From: Polaribacter cellanae
GTDB taxonomy: Bacteria; Bacteroidota; Bacteroidia; Flavobacteriales; Flavobacteriaceae
Assembly (NCBI RefSeq): GCF_017569185.1
Contig: NZ_CP071869.1
Coordinates: forward strand, 1,602,001-1,666,000
Direction: 5' to 3'
Length of the DNA stretch: 64,000 nt
Shown: piece after piece, positions 17,092 to 25,607 of the stretch
How the letters are laid out: each line of letters begins with the position of its first letter
Numbering within the stretch: the first letter of the stretch is position 1
Notes under the pieces: generated by a model
Told to the model about the DNA's origin: nothing
The model's input: only the letters and a program-made list of their open reading frames with translations
Database searches by the model: none
Translations under genes and position numbers: made by a program

Positions 17092-19479
17092 ATGAAAATT
17101 ATAGAATCGAGCTTAGTTGCTGAAGTTGACTTTCCATTGCAATTAAATATTTCGTTCAAGAAAGTTTTTGTGATGTTCGAAAAATATGCTCAAAAGAAAA
17201 ACGAACATCATCCTTACCATACTTCTGCAAAAAAAATAGTTTCCTTATTAGGACAATATCCAGCACTTATAGATGGGTTTTCAGATTACTCTTTATTAGA
17301 AAAATACAAGGAACCAGTAAATTTATTGTTAGATTCTCTTTTTCCTGAAGCTTTATTAAGCAACGAAATTAAGGCCGCAAGTATTCCGTTTTCTTTTACT
17401 TCCTTTAAATTTACAACTCGTTTCGAAAACATTATAAAAAACGCAGGCGAAGATTACGAATTTACCGTAAGAAACTTAGAAGACAAAAGTATGTACATTA
17501 TGTCTTGTACATTTATTTTAAGTCTTGTGTATGGTTATAATGTAGATATTAAAAGACCTTTTTATTTTGATATTCCAGACAAAAAAACTGGAACTATGAA
17601 ATATTATAGAGCAACTTTTAATGCCGATTTTTCAGAAATTACAGCTACAGAAAATGCGCCAAAAATAACGCAAGAAGACTTTAGAGAACTATTAAATAAT
17701 TTTGACAACATTAATCTTTGGAAAGAAAAATTTCCACCCAATAGTTACATTTTTAAAGGTTTCGGAATTATTAATTTATTCGATGTTACCTCCGAAGAAA
17801 TGCTATCTTCCATAAAAGCCAATTTATTGGGTGGTGGCGATAATTTAATATTTAAACTTCAAAATAATCTACGCGATTTTTACAGTATTAGAGACCTAAA
17901 ATTAGGCTATTCTATTTTCGATAAATTCAATGGAAAATTATGCGAAACCATTGTAAATAAATCGAATAGTATTATTTTAAATAACGAAGAGCAAATAATT
18001 TGTTCCACCGATTATTTTTGCCAGAATGTTATTCAAAAAGTATTTATAGATCACGAAACTTTTGTAGTTTCCGATTTGGAACAATATGGAAAAAGTACGG
18101 ATAAAAATCCGTTTTATAAAAGCTTATACGATTCAGGAATACAAAGTATCATCCTAATTCCTATCAAAGCAAACGACAATGGAGACTTGGCTTTATTGGA
18201 AATTGCCTCTCCAAGAGCGTACGATTTAAACTCGGTAAATATTAACAAACTGAAAGATATTTTACCCGTTTTTGAAGCCGCTGTAAAAAGAACTTCAGAA
18301 GAAAGACAAAATGTTTTAGAAGCAACCATTCAAGAAAATTATACCTCTATACATCCTTCTGTAAAATGGCGTTTTTACCAAGCAGCGCAGAAATATTATT
18401 TAGAATCTCAAACAAATGATAATGCTAAATTAGATGAAATTATTTTTGATGATGTTTTTCCCTTGTATGGACAAAGCGATATTAAAGGCTCCTCTGACGC
18501 AAGAAACAAAGCCATTAGAGCAGATTTAATTACCCAACTTTCTTTGGCAATTGCTGTTTTAAAAGACGCTTGTAAAACAGAAAAATTACCTATTTATAAC
18601 GAATTAATGTTTCGTGTTTCCACATTTTTAAAAGATGTTAAAGACGAATTAAATGCAGGCGACGAAATTAACATTCTCGATTTTTTACAACGAGAAATAT
18701 ATCCTATTTTTAAACATATAAAAACCATTAACAAAGTACTTGCTAAAAAAGTAAATGTTTATATGAATCGTTTAGATAAAGATTTAAACGTTGTATATGA
18801 AAAACGTAAGCAATACGAAAAAAGTGTAAATCTTATTAACGATAAACTATCTAAATTTATCGATAAAAAACAAAAAGATGCACAAGAAATGTTTCCTCAT
18901 TATTTCGAAAAATACAAAACCGATGGTGTAGAATTTAACATGTACATTGGGCAATCGATTGCAAAAGATAAAAAATTCGACGAAATTTACTTGTATAATT
19001 TACGATTGTGGCAACTACAAACCATCTGCGAAATGGAAAATATTGCTTTTTCTTTATTAGACAAAATGGAGCATAATTTAAGAGTAGCTTCCCTAATTTT
19101 GGTGCATAGCAATTCTATGGCGATTAAATTTCGAATGGACGAAAAACAATTCGATGTAGATGGAGCATATAATATTCGTTACGAAATTATTAAAAAACGG
19201 ATTGATAAAGCGCATATTAAAAACACAGAAGAACGTATTACACAACCTGGAAAAATTGCTGTAATTTATTCTCAAGACAAAGATGCTTTAGAGTATATTA
19301 AATATATTAATTTCTTACAGTCGAGAAATCAATTGGGTAAAATTGAGTTTTACGAATTGGAAGATTTACAAGGAGTTTCTGGCTTAAAAGCATTAAGAGT
19401 AGAAGTTATTTATCAAAAAGATTTCGACGAAAAGAAAACTATTACACTAAACGATTTAATAAAACAAATTGAAGCTTAA
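17092..19479 (+). CDS. GAF-like domain protein of unknown function
   Basis: 795 residues from ATG 17092. The upstream GTG at 16978 would add 38 low-complexity residues and is not favoured. A GAF-like segment lies at about 290-405 (IICSTDYF, VVSDLEQYG, IQSIILIPIK, LALLEIASPRA). The rest is largely helical with no recognised catalytic motif, no signal peptide and no membrane span, so it is probably cytosolic. GAF domains usually bind small molecules such as cyclic nucleotides. It is convergent with the HD-PycTM gene and their stop codons overlap by four bases; a signalling relation between them is possible but unproven. Confidence 0.7.
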   Translation: MKIIESSLVAEVDFPLQLNISFKKVFVMFEKYAQKKNEHHPYHTSAKKIVSLLGQYPALIDGFSDYSLLEKYKEPVNLLLDSLFPEALLSNEIKAASIPFSFTSFKFTTRFENIIKNAGEDYEFTVRNLEDKSMYIMSCTFILSLVYGYNVDIKRPFYFDIPDKKTGTMKYYRATFNADFSEITATENAPKITQEDFRELLNNFDNINLWKEKFPPNSYIFKGFGIINLFDVTSEEMLSSIKANLLGGGDNLIFKLQNNLRDFYSIRDLKLGYSIFDKFNGKLCETIVNKSNSIILNNEEQIICSTDYFCQNVIQKVFIDHETFVVSDLEQYGKSTDKNPFYKSLYDSGIQSIILIPIKANDNGDLALLEIASPRAYDLNSVNINKLKDILPVFEAAVKRTSEERQNVLEATIQENYTSIHPSVKWRFYQAAQKYYLESQTNDNAKLDEIIFDDVFPLYGQSDIKGSSDARNKAIRADLITQLSLAIAVLKDACKTEKLPIYNELMFRVSTFLKDVKDELNAGDEINILDFLQREIYPIFKHIKTINKVLAKKVNVYMNRLDKDLNVVYEKRKQYEKSVNLINDKLSKFIDKKQKDAQEMFPHYFEKYKTDGVEFNMYIGQSIAKDKKFDEIYLYNLRLWQLQTICEMENIAFSLLDKMEHNLRVASLILVHSNSMAIKFRMDEKQFDVDGAYNIRYEIIKKRIDKAHIKNTEERITQPGKIAVIYSQDKDALEYIKYINFLQSRNQLGKIEFYELEDLQGVSGLKALRVEVIYQKDFDEKKTITLNDLIKQIEA

Positions 19480-20672
19480 GCTCCTTTAAATTTAAATGAA
19501 ATTCCAAAGGCTATTACACTTACAATTATTCCAATCATAAAAACGGTGTACGTAAGACGTAATATTTTATATTTTCTATTTAAAACCAATCCTAAAAAAT
19601 ACAAATCTTTCGTTAAAGAGCCGTATAAATAATCTCTATCTGTCATCATTTCTGAGATTCCCCATTCGAAATCTTCCAATTTCATTTGATGGAAATTTCC
19701 AAAAAACAACAAATTTACTTTTCGATTAGAAACATCTTCTTTTGTAAATTTTCCCTCGGTAACATTTGGTCTTGTTGCAATAATCGACAAAATTATCGAA
19801 ACCACTGTAAACGCAACAAAAATAATGGTAGGTATTAATAAGTGAGAATTCGAAGGATTGTCTAACTTAGGCAACAAATTAGATAAAGCTAAAGAAACAA
19901 TAATGGCATTTACAGAAAGTAAAATGTTGGCTTTTGTATCTGCAATATCACTTAACGTTATGTGATTTCTTAACGCCACTCTAAACATAGTTTCTACACC
20001 ACGTTCTGGCACAATACTTTTATTTTTCTTTAAATCTAAAGCAACTTTTTTCTGTTTAAACTTCTTATTCTCTTTTCTAAGTTTCTTCTGATTTTTCAAT
20101 AATTTTGCCAAATTCTTCTCCTTATCTTTACTCCAATTTTTTAAAGCAAAATCCGAATAATACCTATGTTTATGGGTTAAAAAAGACAGATTTAAATCTA
20201 TCCACTCAGAATTTGTGTATTTTTTTTCTAAAATAAGCTCCCATTCTCTTCTTAATAAAGAAGTGTAATTAAAAAAATTTTTTGAAGCTAAATGAGAAGA
20301 ATCTGCATCTTTTATAATTGCTTCCAACTTATTTTGTGGAAGATAATTCATTTTTGTTGCTAAAATTAAATCGCAAATAGCAGTAATTCTGTTTTCTGAA
20401 AAATTCTTTGTTTTTAAAAATTTTTTCGCAATTATCACGCTATTTTCTTCGTGATCTTCAGAACCCTTTGTATAACCAACATCATGAAACCAAGCTGCAA
20501 TTTCCAGATTATCTGCATCTACTTTTACAATTTCTAAATTTTCTGCTAATTCTTTCGTTTTTTCAACTACTCTTTGTGTGTGTGCCAAATTATGATACAC
20601 ATAATTTGCATGCAATTCCTCACTCAACAACCCATAAACGAATTTTTCTATAGCTGCAATTAATTCAGTCAT
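19476..20672 (-). CDS. HD phosphohydrolase fused to Pycsar effector (PycTM/DUF5706) domain
   Basis: 398 residues. N-terminal HD domain: H27 and H31 (YHNLAH), the doublet H63-D64 in WFHDVGYTKG, and D122/D124 in IKDADSSHL, so the metal site looks complete. A lysine-rich linker follows (about 185-225). The C-terminal part, LRNHITLSDIADTKANILLSVN then two membrane spans (249-268, 278-300) and a third at 375-393, matches the Pycsar-system effector family that in defence loci responds to cCMP or cUMP by damaging membranes (Tal et al. 2021 system). No pyrimidine cyclase gene is present in the window, so defence is not shown. The HD part might hydrolyse a nucleotide signal. Confidence 0.85.
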   Translation of the reverse strand: MTELIAAIEKFVYGLLSEELHANYVYHNLAHTQRVVEKTKELAENLEIVKVDADNLEIAAWFHDVGYTKGSEDHEENSVIIAKKFLKTKNFSENRITAICDLILATKMNYLPQNKLEAIIKDADSSHLASKNFFNYTSLLRREWELILEKKYTNSEWIDLNLSFLTHKHRYYSDFALKNWSKDKEKNLAKLLKNQKKLRKENKKFKQKKVALDLKKNKSIVPERGVETMFRVALRNHITLSDIADTKANILLSVNAIIVSLALSNLLPKLDNPSNSHLLIPTIIFVAFTVVSIILSIIATRPNVTEGKFTKEDVSNRKVNLLFFGNFHQMKLEDFEWGISEMMTDRDYLYGSLTKDLYFLGLVLNRKYKILRLTYTVFMIGIIVSVIAFGISFKFKGA

Positions 20673-20860
20673 AAATATTTAATTTCACACAAAAATAGTC
20701 AAAATTAATTGCCATTGGTTTGTATATTATATTGTAAATTTAGGTAATGCTTTTGGAAATTCAAAATGAAATGTTCTTTGTAAGAAAATCATCTATTTTT
20801 CGACTAAAAACAAGCGATAAAGCATACATAATTAATTAAAAAAAGAAAGGAAGTTATCTT

Positions 20861-21307
20861 ATGCTAACATGGAAAGAAATAATTCGATTTTCTAGGAAAG
20901 GAAATCCAAAACCAGACAGAAGAGTAGAAAAAACAGAAGCTGAATGGAAAGAAATTTTAACGCCAGAACAGTTTAGAATTACAAGACAAAAAGGTACAGA
21001 AAGACCACATACTGGAGATTTGTGTAGTATTTTTGATGAAGGACAATACAACTGCGTGTGTTGTAATATGCCTTTGTTCGATTCCACCATAAAGTTCGAT
21101 TCCAACTCTGGTTGGCCAAGTTTTACACAACCTATTAAAGAAAATGCTATAAAATATCACAAAGATATTTCTTTTGGTATGGTTCGAGTAGAAGTATTAT
21201 GTAACACTTGCGATGCACATTTAGGACATATTTTTCCTGACGGACCAGAACCAAGTGGTTTGCGTTATTGTATCAATTCAGAATCTATGATTTTAGATAC
21301 AAAATAA
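20861..21307 (+). CDS. msrB: peptide-methionine (R)-S-oxide reductase
   Basis: 148 residues. MsrB reduces the R epimer of methionine sulfoxide in damaged proteins. The zinc cysteines are present as Cys65/Cys68 (YNCVCC) and Cys114/Cys117 (CNTC), and the catalytic Cys137 is in GLRYCINS; the substrate-binding SGWPSF and HLGHIF segments are conserved. An AAAGGAAG stretch sits near the start. It is followed by msrA on the same strand with a GGGGTTTAAACCC palindrome between, so the pair probably form one methionine-repair unit. Confidence 0.96.
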   Translation: MLTWKEIIRFSRKGNPKPDRRVEKTEAEWKEILTPEQFRITRQKGTERPHTGDLCSIFDEGQYNCVCCNMPLFDSTIKFDSNSGWPSFTQPIKENAIKYHKDISFGMVRVEVLCNTCDAHLGHIFPDGPEPSGLRYCINSESMILDTK

Positions 21308-21347
21308 AAATATTTAAACGCAAAGGTGCGAAAATTTTATGTACAGT

Positions 21348-21366
21348 AAGGGGTTTAAACCCTTTG
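21348..21366. repeat. GGGTTTAAACCC palindrome between msrB and msrA
   Basis: AAGGGGTTTAAACCCTTTG is a near-perfect palindrome. It could be an attenuator, a transcript-processing stem or a dispersed repeat; no T-run follows. Confidence 0.4.
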
Positions 21367-21386
21367 TTTCAAAAGATAAATTAAAA

Positions 21387-21953
21387 ATGAATAAAAACAT
21401 ACAAATCGCTACATTAGGAGGTGGTTGTTTTTGGTGTACAGAAGCTGTATTTCAAGAAGTAAAAGGGGTAGAAAAAGTAATTTCTGGTTATGCTGGTGGA
21501 AATGCGCCAGGAAAACCAACATACAGAGAAATTTGTTCAGGTTTAACAGGGCATGCAGAAGTAATTCAAATAACGTTCGATTCGAGTATTATTTCTTTTG
21601 AAGACATTTTAGTTATTTTTATGACCACGCACGATCCTACAACTTTAAATCAACAAGGTGCAGATAGAGGTACACAATATCGTTCTGTAATTTATTATCA
21701 TAACGAAACGCAACATAAAATTGCGGAGGAAGTTGTAAAGCAAATTCAGCGGTATTATTCTGATAAAATTGTGACTGAAATTAGTCCACTACCAATTTTT
21801 TATGAAGCTGAGCAAGAGCATCAAAATTATTATAGAGAAAATACACAACAAGGATATTGTAGTTTTGTTATTGAACCAAAATTGGCGAAATTAAGAAAAT
21901 TACATGCAGACAAATTAGTTGATGTCAGTTCGAGCGCAGTCGAGAACTCTTGA
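21387..21953 (+). CDS. msrA: peptide-methionine (S)-S-oxide reductase, C-terminally truncated by a repeat
   Basis: 188 residues from ATG 21387 (the ORF is open from 21339, but MNKNIQIATLGG is the usual start). Catalytic Cys14 is in GGCFWCTE, and the YAGG, GHAEVI and HDPTTLNQQGAD signatures are present. The core ends at KLRKLHADKL; the last 12 residues (VDVSSSAVENS) are encoded by a GC-rich inverted repeat that also supplies the TGA stop. Beyond that stop the same frame continues into a glutaredoxin-like domain, so this gene was probably a fused msrA-glutaredoxin before repeat insertion. The reductase domain itself should still work. Confidence 0.93.
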   Translation: MNKNIQIATLGGGCFWCTEAVFQEVKGVEKVISGYAGGNAPGKPTYREICSGLTGHAEVIQITFDSSIISFEDILVIFMTTHDPTTLNQQGADRGTQYRSVIYYHNETQHKIAEEVVKQIQRYYSDKIVTEISPLPIFYEAEQEHQNYYRENTQQGYCSFVIEPKLAKLRKLHADKLVDVSSSAVENS

Positions 21954-21974
21954 AACGTTTCGACTGCGCTCAAG
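21921..21974. repeat. palindromic repeat inserted in msrA-glutaredoxin frame
   Basis: GAGCGCAGTCGA at 21932-21943 pairs perfectly with TCGACTGCGCTC at 21960-21971 around a 16-base loop. I recall GTTTCGACTGCGCTCAA / TTCGAGCGCAGTCGA as a common dispersed repeat in Flavobacteriaceae. Here it lies within a continuous reading frame and brings an in-frame TGA. Confidence 0.75.
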
Positions 21975-22238
21975 GATATAAAATATGAAACTATTATTAA
22001 ACTTTATGGCGCAGAAAGATGCCATAAAACCCAACACTATAAAACATTTTTAAAAGCGCGTAGTTTAGATTACGCGTTTTTAGATGTGGAGCAAAATTTA
22101 AAAAATGCCAAAGAATTACGTAAATTGTATGCAAATAGAAAGTTAAATTTTCCAACAATTACAATTGATAAAAAAAAGTTAAAAAATTCTTCTGAAAAGG
22201 AATTATTGAAATGGTTGGAAAAACAACAAGTAGTTTAA
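21954..22238 (+). pseudogene. glutaredoxin-like domain severed from msrA, no start codon
   Basis: In the same frame as msrA, immediately after its TGA, 94 codons encode IIKLYGAERCHKTQHY, FLDVEQN and LNFPTITI, a glutaredoxin/thioredoxin-fold domain with a single active-site cysteine (CHKT) and the cis-proline (FPT). It ends at TAA 22236. There is no ATG, GTG or TTG before the conserved start of the domain, so it can be made only by read-through of the TGA or from a rare ATT/ATA start. A glutaredoxin tail would plausibly recycle MsrA. I call it a severed domain; expression is uncertain. Confidence 0.75.
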
Positions 22239-22257
22239 ATCTTGTTAAACAAAATAA

Positions 22258-23814
22258 ATGAAACTAAACATAAAACATACTTTTACAGAAAGTTTACCAG
22301 CAGATAAAAACTTAGAAAACTCAAGAAGACAGGTGAAAAACGCTGTGTTTTCTTATGTTTCTCCAAAAAAAACTAAAAACCCAAAAGTGTTGCACGTTTC
22401 TAAAGAAATGGCTTCTGAATTAGGTATTTCCTCAGCAGAAACAAAAACCAATTTCTTTAAAAATATTGTTACTGGAAATGAAATATATCCTGAAACAAAA
22501 CCTTTTGCGATGTGTTATGCAGGGCATCAATTTGGCAATTGGGCAGGACAATTAGGAGATGGAAGAGCCATAAATTTGTTTGAAGTGGAACACAAAAATA
22601 AAAATTGGAAAGTGCAATTAAAAGGTGCTGGCGAAACGCCATACTCAAGAACTGCAGATGGTTTGGCGGTTTTACGATCTTCCATTAGAGAATATTTATG
22701 TAGCGAAGCCATGTTTCATTTAGGTGTTCCAACAACGCGTGCTTTGTCTTTAAGTTTGTCTGGAGACCAAGTTTTGCGCGACGTTTTATACGATGGAAAT
22801 CCTGCCTTCGAAAAAGGAGCAATTGTTGCGAGAACAGCCCCTAGTTTTTTACGCTTTGGTAATTTTGAAATATTTTCTGCAAGAAATGATATTAAAAATT
22901 TAAAAATACTAACAGATTACACTATAAAACATCATTTTTCGCATTTAGGAAATCCTTCCAAAGAAACATATATTAACTTTTTTAAAGAAGTTTCGGAACG
23001 TACTTTACAAATGATTATACATTGGCAAAGAGTGGGTTTTGTACATGGAGTTATGAATACCGATAACATGTCCATTTTAGGTTTAACCATCGATTTTGGA
23101 CCTTATGGCTGGTTAGAAGGTTTCGATTTTGGCTGGACACCAAACACTACAGATCGTCAAAATAAACGCTACAGATATGGAAATCAACCAAACATTGGGT
23201 TGTGGAATTTGTATCAATTGGCAAACGCGTTACATCCATTAATTGAAGATGCAAAACCTTTGGAAGAAATTTTGAATCAATATAAAATTGATTTTGAAAA
23301 GAACTCTTTACAGATGATGAAAGACAAATTAGGTTTATATGTTGATGATAAAAACGATTTAAAATTGATACAAGATTTAGAAGACAATTTACAATTGACA
23401 GAAACAGATATGACTATTTTCTTTAGAAATTTAGGTAATCTGAATGAAAAATCATCCCTCTTAAAAATTGTTGAAGATGCTTTTTACAATCTTGAAGCTA
23501 TTTCTGGCGAAATAAAAAGTAGATGGAATTTATGGTTTCAAAAATATGCTGAAAGGCTTCAAAAAGAAACACTTTCCAATTCCGAAAGAGAAGAAAAAAT
23601 GAATGGCGTAAATCCTAAATATGTGTTGCGAAATTATATGGCTCAGTTGGCAATTGACAAAGCAGATGAAGGCGATTATTCTTTAATTGACGAATTATTT
23701 CAACTCTTAAAAAACCCTTATAAAGAACAACTAAAAAATAAAAAATGGTTTGCAAAAAGACCAGAATGGGCGAGAAATAAAGTAGGTTGCTCTATGTTGT
23801 CTTGCAGTTCTTAA
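22258..23814 (+). CDS. selO: SelO family protein adenylyltransferase (YdiU)
   Basis: 518 residues, the normal length. SelO has a pseudokinase fold with ATP bound in flipped orientation and transfers AMP to Ser/Thr/Tyr of target proteins, linked to redox stress. Visible signatures are CYAGHQFGNWAGQLGDGRA, LKGAGETPYSR, VHGVMNTDNMSILG and the DFGPYG metal-binding loop. The C terminus is CSMLSCSS, with cysteine at the place where eukaryotic SelO has selenocysteine. It starts 19 bases after the severed glutaredoxin domain, next to msrB/msrA, consistent with a redox-stress neighbourhood. Confidence 0.95.
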   Translation: MKLNIKHTFTESLPADKNLENSRRQVKNAVFSYVSPKKTKNPKVLHVSKEMASELGISSAETKTNFFKNIVTGNEIYPETKPFAMCYAGHQFGNWAGQLGDGRAINLFEVEHKNKNWKVQLKGAGETPYSRTADGLAVLRSSIREYLCSEAMFHLGVPTTRALSLSLSGDQVLRDVLYDGNPAFEKGAIVARTAPSFLRFGNFEIFSARNDIKNLKILTDYTIKHHFSHLGNPSKETYINFFKEVSERTLQMIIHWQRVGFVHGVMNTDNMSILGLTIDFGPYGWLEGFDFGWTPNTTDRQNKRYRYGNQPNIGLWNLYQLANALHPLIEDAKPLEEILNQYKIDFEKNSLQMMKDKLGLYVDDKNDLKLIQDLEDNLQLTETDMTIFFRNLGNLNEKSSLLKIVEDAFYNLEAISGEIKSRWNLWFQKYAERLQKETLSNSEREEKMNGVNPKYVLRNYMAQLAIDKADEGDYSLIDELFQLLKNPYKEQLKNKKWFAKRPEWARNKVGCSMLSCSS

Positions 23815-23974
23815 ACCAACAACTTTAAAACTCTTTTTAGAGTTGTACAAAAGGTATTTTATTAAATTTAACAGAAATACGAACTTTTAAACATTTTAAC
23901 CTTTTGAAATAGCTATTTAAAAATTATTTTCCACTTTAAATTTTTATCTTAGTATAAATAAAATTGTACTTTTA

Positions 23975-24994
23975 ATGATTCACGAACTCAAAGAAATTAT
24001 AGAACAAGCCATTATTAATCAACAAAAAGGATTAAAAAATGTCTTGGCAACTGTTGTGGATTTAGACGGTTCTTCTTACAGAAAACCAGGCGTTCGAATG
24101 TTAATTTCAGAAGACTTAAATTCAGTAGGAGCAATTTCTGGTGGCTGTGTAGAAAAAGAAATTGTACAAAGAGTAAAAACAGTTTTTAGAGACAACAAAC
24201 CAAAAATAATTACGTATGATGGTAGATATAGATTAGGTTGTGAAGGAACTTTATATATTTTATTAGAACCTTTTTTTATCTCAAATGACTTTTTATTCAC
24301 TTTTTCTGGAGCTTCGAAAAATAGAGAATCTTTAAAAATGACTTCATTGTATGCTAAAGAAGATGAAGTTTTTGGAAATTTTGGTTCAGCAATTACTTTT
24401 AAAAATAACAAACAATTTTTATTTTCTGAATCCTTTCATCTTCAACATAAAAATTCAGCACTTGTTTTTACTCAGATTTTAGAACCCGCATTCAAATTAA
24501 TTATAATTGGCGGTGAACACGATGCTGTAAAATTATGTAAAATCGCTTCTCATTTGGGTTGGGAAATAACCGTAATTACATCTATAAAAGTTAGCAAACA
24601 ACTCATTTATTTCCCAGGAGCAACTGCTGTTATTGGCGAAAGTCCAGAAACGATACAATTTAAAAACATTAATACAAATACTGCCATTGTAATTATGAAC
24701 CATAGTTACGTGCAAGATTTAAAATATTTGGTAAAACTTACGGAATTCAACCCAAAATACATTGGCATTTTAGGCGCACCAAACAGAAGAGAACGTTTGT
24801 TTAACGAGCTTTTTGACTTTGCTCCAAAAACTTCCGAAGAATTTTTAGATATTATTTATACTCCTGCAGGTTTGCATGTTGGCGCGCAAACCCCAGAGGA
24901 AATCGCAGTTTCTATTATTGCCGAAATATTATCTGTCATCCGAAAAAAAGAACCATTTTCTTTGCGAAATCTATCAGGAAAAATTCATCAATAA
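23975..24994 (+). CDS. XdhC/CoxI family protein
   Basis: 339 residues. N-terminal XdhC_CoxI segment (VVDLDGSSYRKPGVRMLI, SGGCVEKE, GCEGTLYILLEP) and C-terminal Rossmann XdhC_C domain (LIIIGGEHDA, GILGAPNRRERL, YTPAGLHVGAQTPEEIA). XdhC-type chaperones bind sulfurated molybdenum cofactor and deliver it to xanthine-dehydrogenase-type enzymes. A MobA-like transferase follows one base after its stop, so they form one operon, but no molybdenum hydroxylase subunit is in the window. Confidence 0.93.
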   Translation: MIHELKEIIEQAIINQQKGLKNVLATVVDLDGSSYRKPGVRMLISEDLNSVGAISGGCVEKEIVQRVKTVFRDNKPKIITYDGRYRLGCEGTLYILLEPFFISNDFLFTFSGASKNRESLKMTSLYAKEDEVFGNFGSAITFKNNKQFLFSESFHLQHKNSALVFTQILEPAFKLIIIGGEHDAVKLCKIASHLGWEITVITSIKVSKQLIYFPGATAVIGESPETIQFKNINTNTAIVIMNHSYVQDLKYLVKLTEFNPKYIGILGAPNRRERLFNELFDFAPKTSEEFLDIIYTPAGLHVGAQTPEEIAVSIIAEILSVIRKKEPFSLRNLSGKIHQ

Positions 24995-24995
24995 A

Positions 24996-25595
24996 ATGGT
25001 TAAAATTGCAGTTTTAATACTGGCAGGTGGTTTTTCTTCTCGAATGAAAACGCCAAAACAATTGCTTAAAATTGGCGATAACTATTTGCTTGAACTCGTT
25101 TTAGAAAAAGCCTTTTCAATTCAAAAACAGCATATTTTTTGTGTTTTGGGTAATAATTCTGAAGAAATTCAAGAAAAAATAAAATTCGAAAACTGCACTA
25201 TTATTGTAAATAAAAATCCGGAAAAAGGACTGAGTTCCAGCATCGTTTCTGGAGTGAAATATCTGCAAAAAAACGGATTAAGTTTCGATGGGATTTGTGT
25301 CCTTTTAGCGGATCAACCAGCGATAGAAAAATCTTACTTAAAAGCTATGTACCAATTATTTGAGAGAGAGAAGACTAAAATAATCGCTTCAAATTATGGA
25401 AACAAATTTGGTGTTCCTGCAATAATTCCAAAAAAATATTTTTCAACATTATTATGGATAGAGGGAGATAAAGGTGCAAAAGAGTTCATAAATGCCAAAA
25501 AAAATGATGTTCTTTGCCCCAAATTGAGCACAAATTTTATCGATATTGATACCAAAGAAGATTTCGAGTCTTATAAAAAATTAATATCGAAGTAA
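24996..25595 (+). CDS. MobA/MocA-like nucleotidyltransferase
   Basis: 199 residues from ATG 24996, one base after the xdhC stop; the frame is open from 24876 inside xdhC but the N-terminal LILAGGFSSRMKTPKQLL motif fixes the start. This LAGGxSxRM...K signature is the NTP-binding loop of molybdopterin cytidylyl- or guanylyltransferases. ADQPAI and the FGVPAIIP loop also match. Paired with XdhC, MocA (MCD cofactor synthesis for xanthine-dehydrogenase-like enzymes) is the best guess. Confidence 0.9.
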   Translation: MVKIAVLILAGGFSSRMKTPKQLLKIGDNYLLELVLEKAFSIQKQHIFCVLGNNSEEIQEKIKFENCTIIVNKNPEKGLSSSIVSGVKYLQKNGLSFDGICVLLADQPAIEKSYLKAMYQLFEREKTKIIASNYGNKFGVPAIIPKKYFSTLLWIEGDKGAKEFINAKKNDVLCPKLSTNFIDIDTKEDFESYKKLISK

Positions 25596-25607
25596 TTTTT
25601 AACATTT

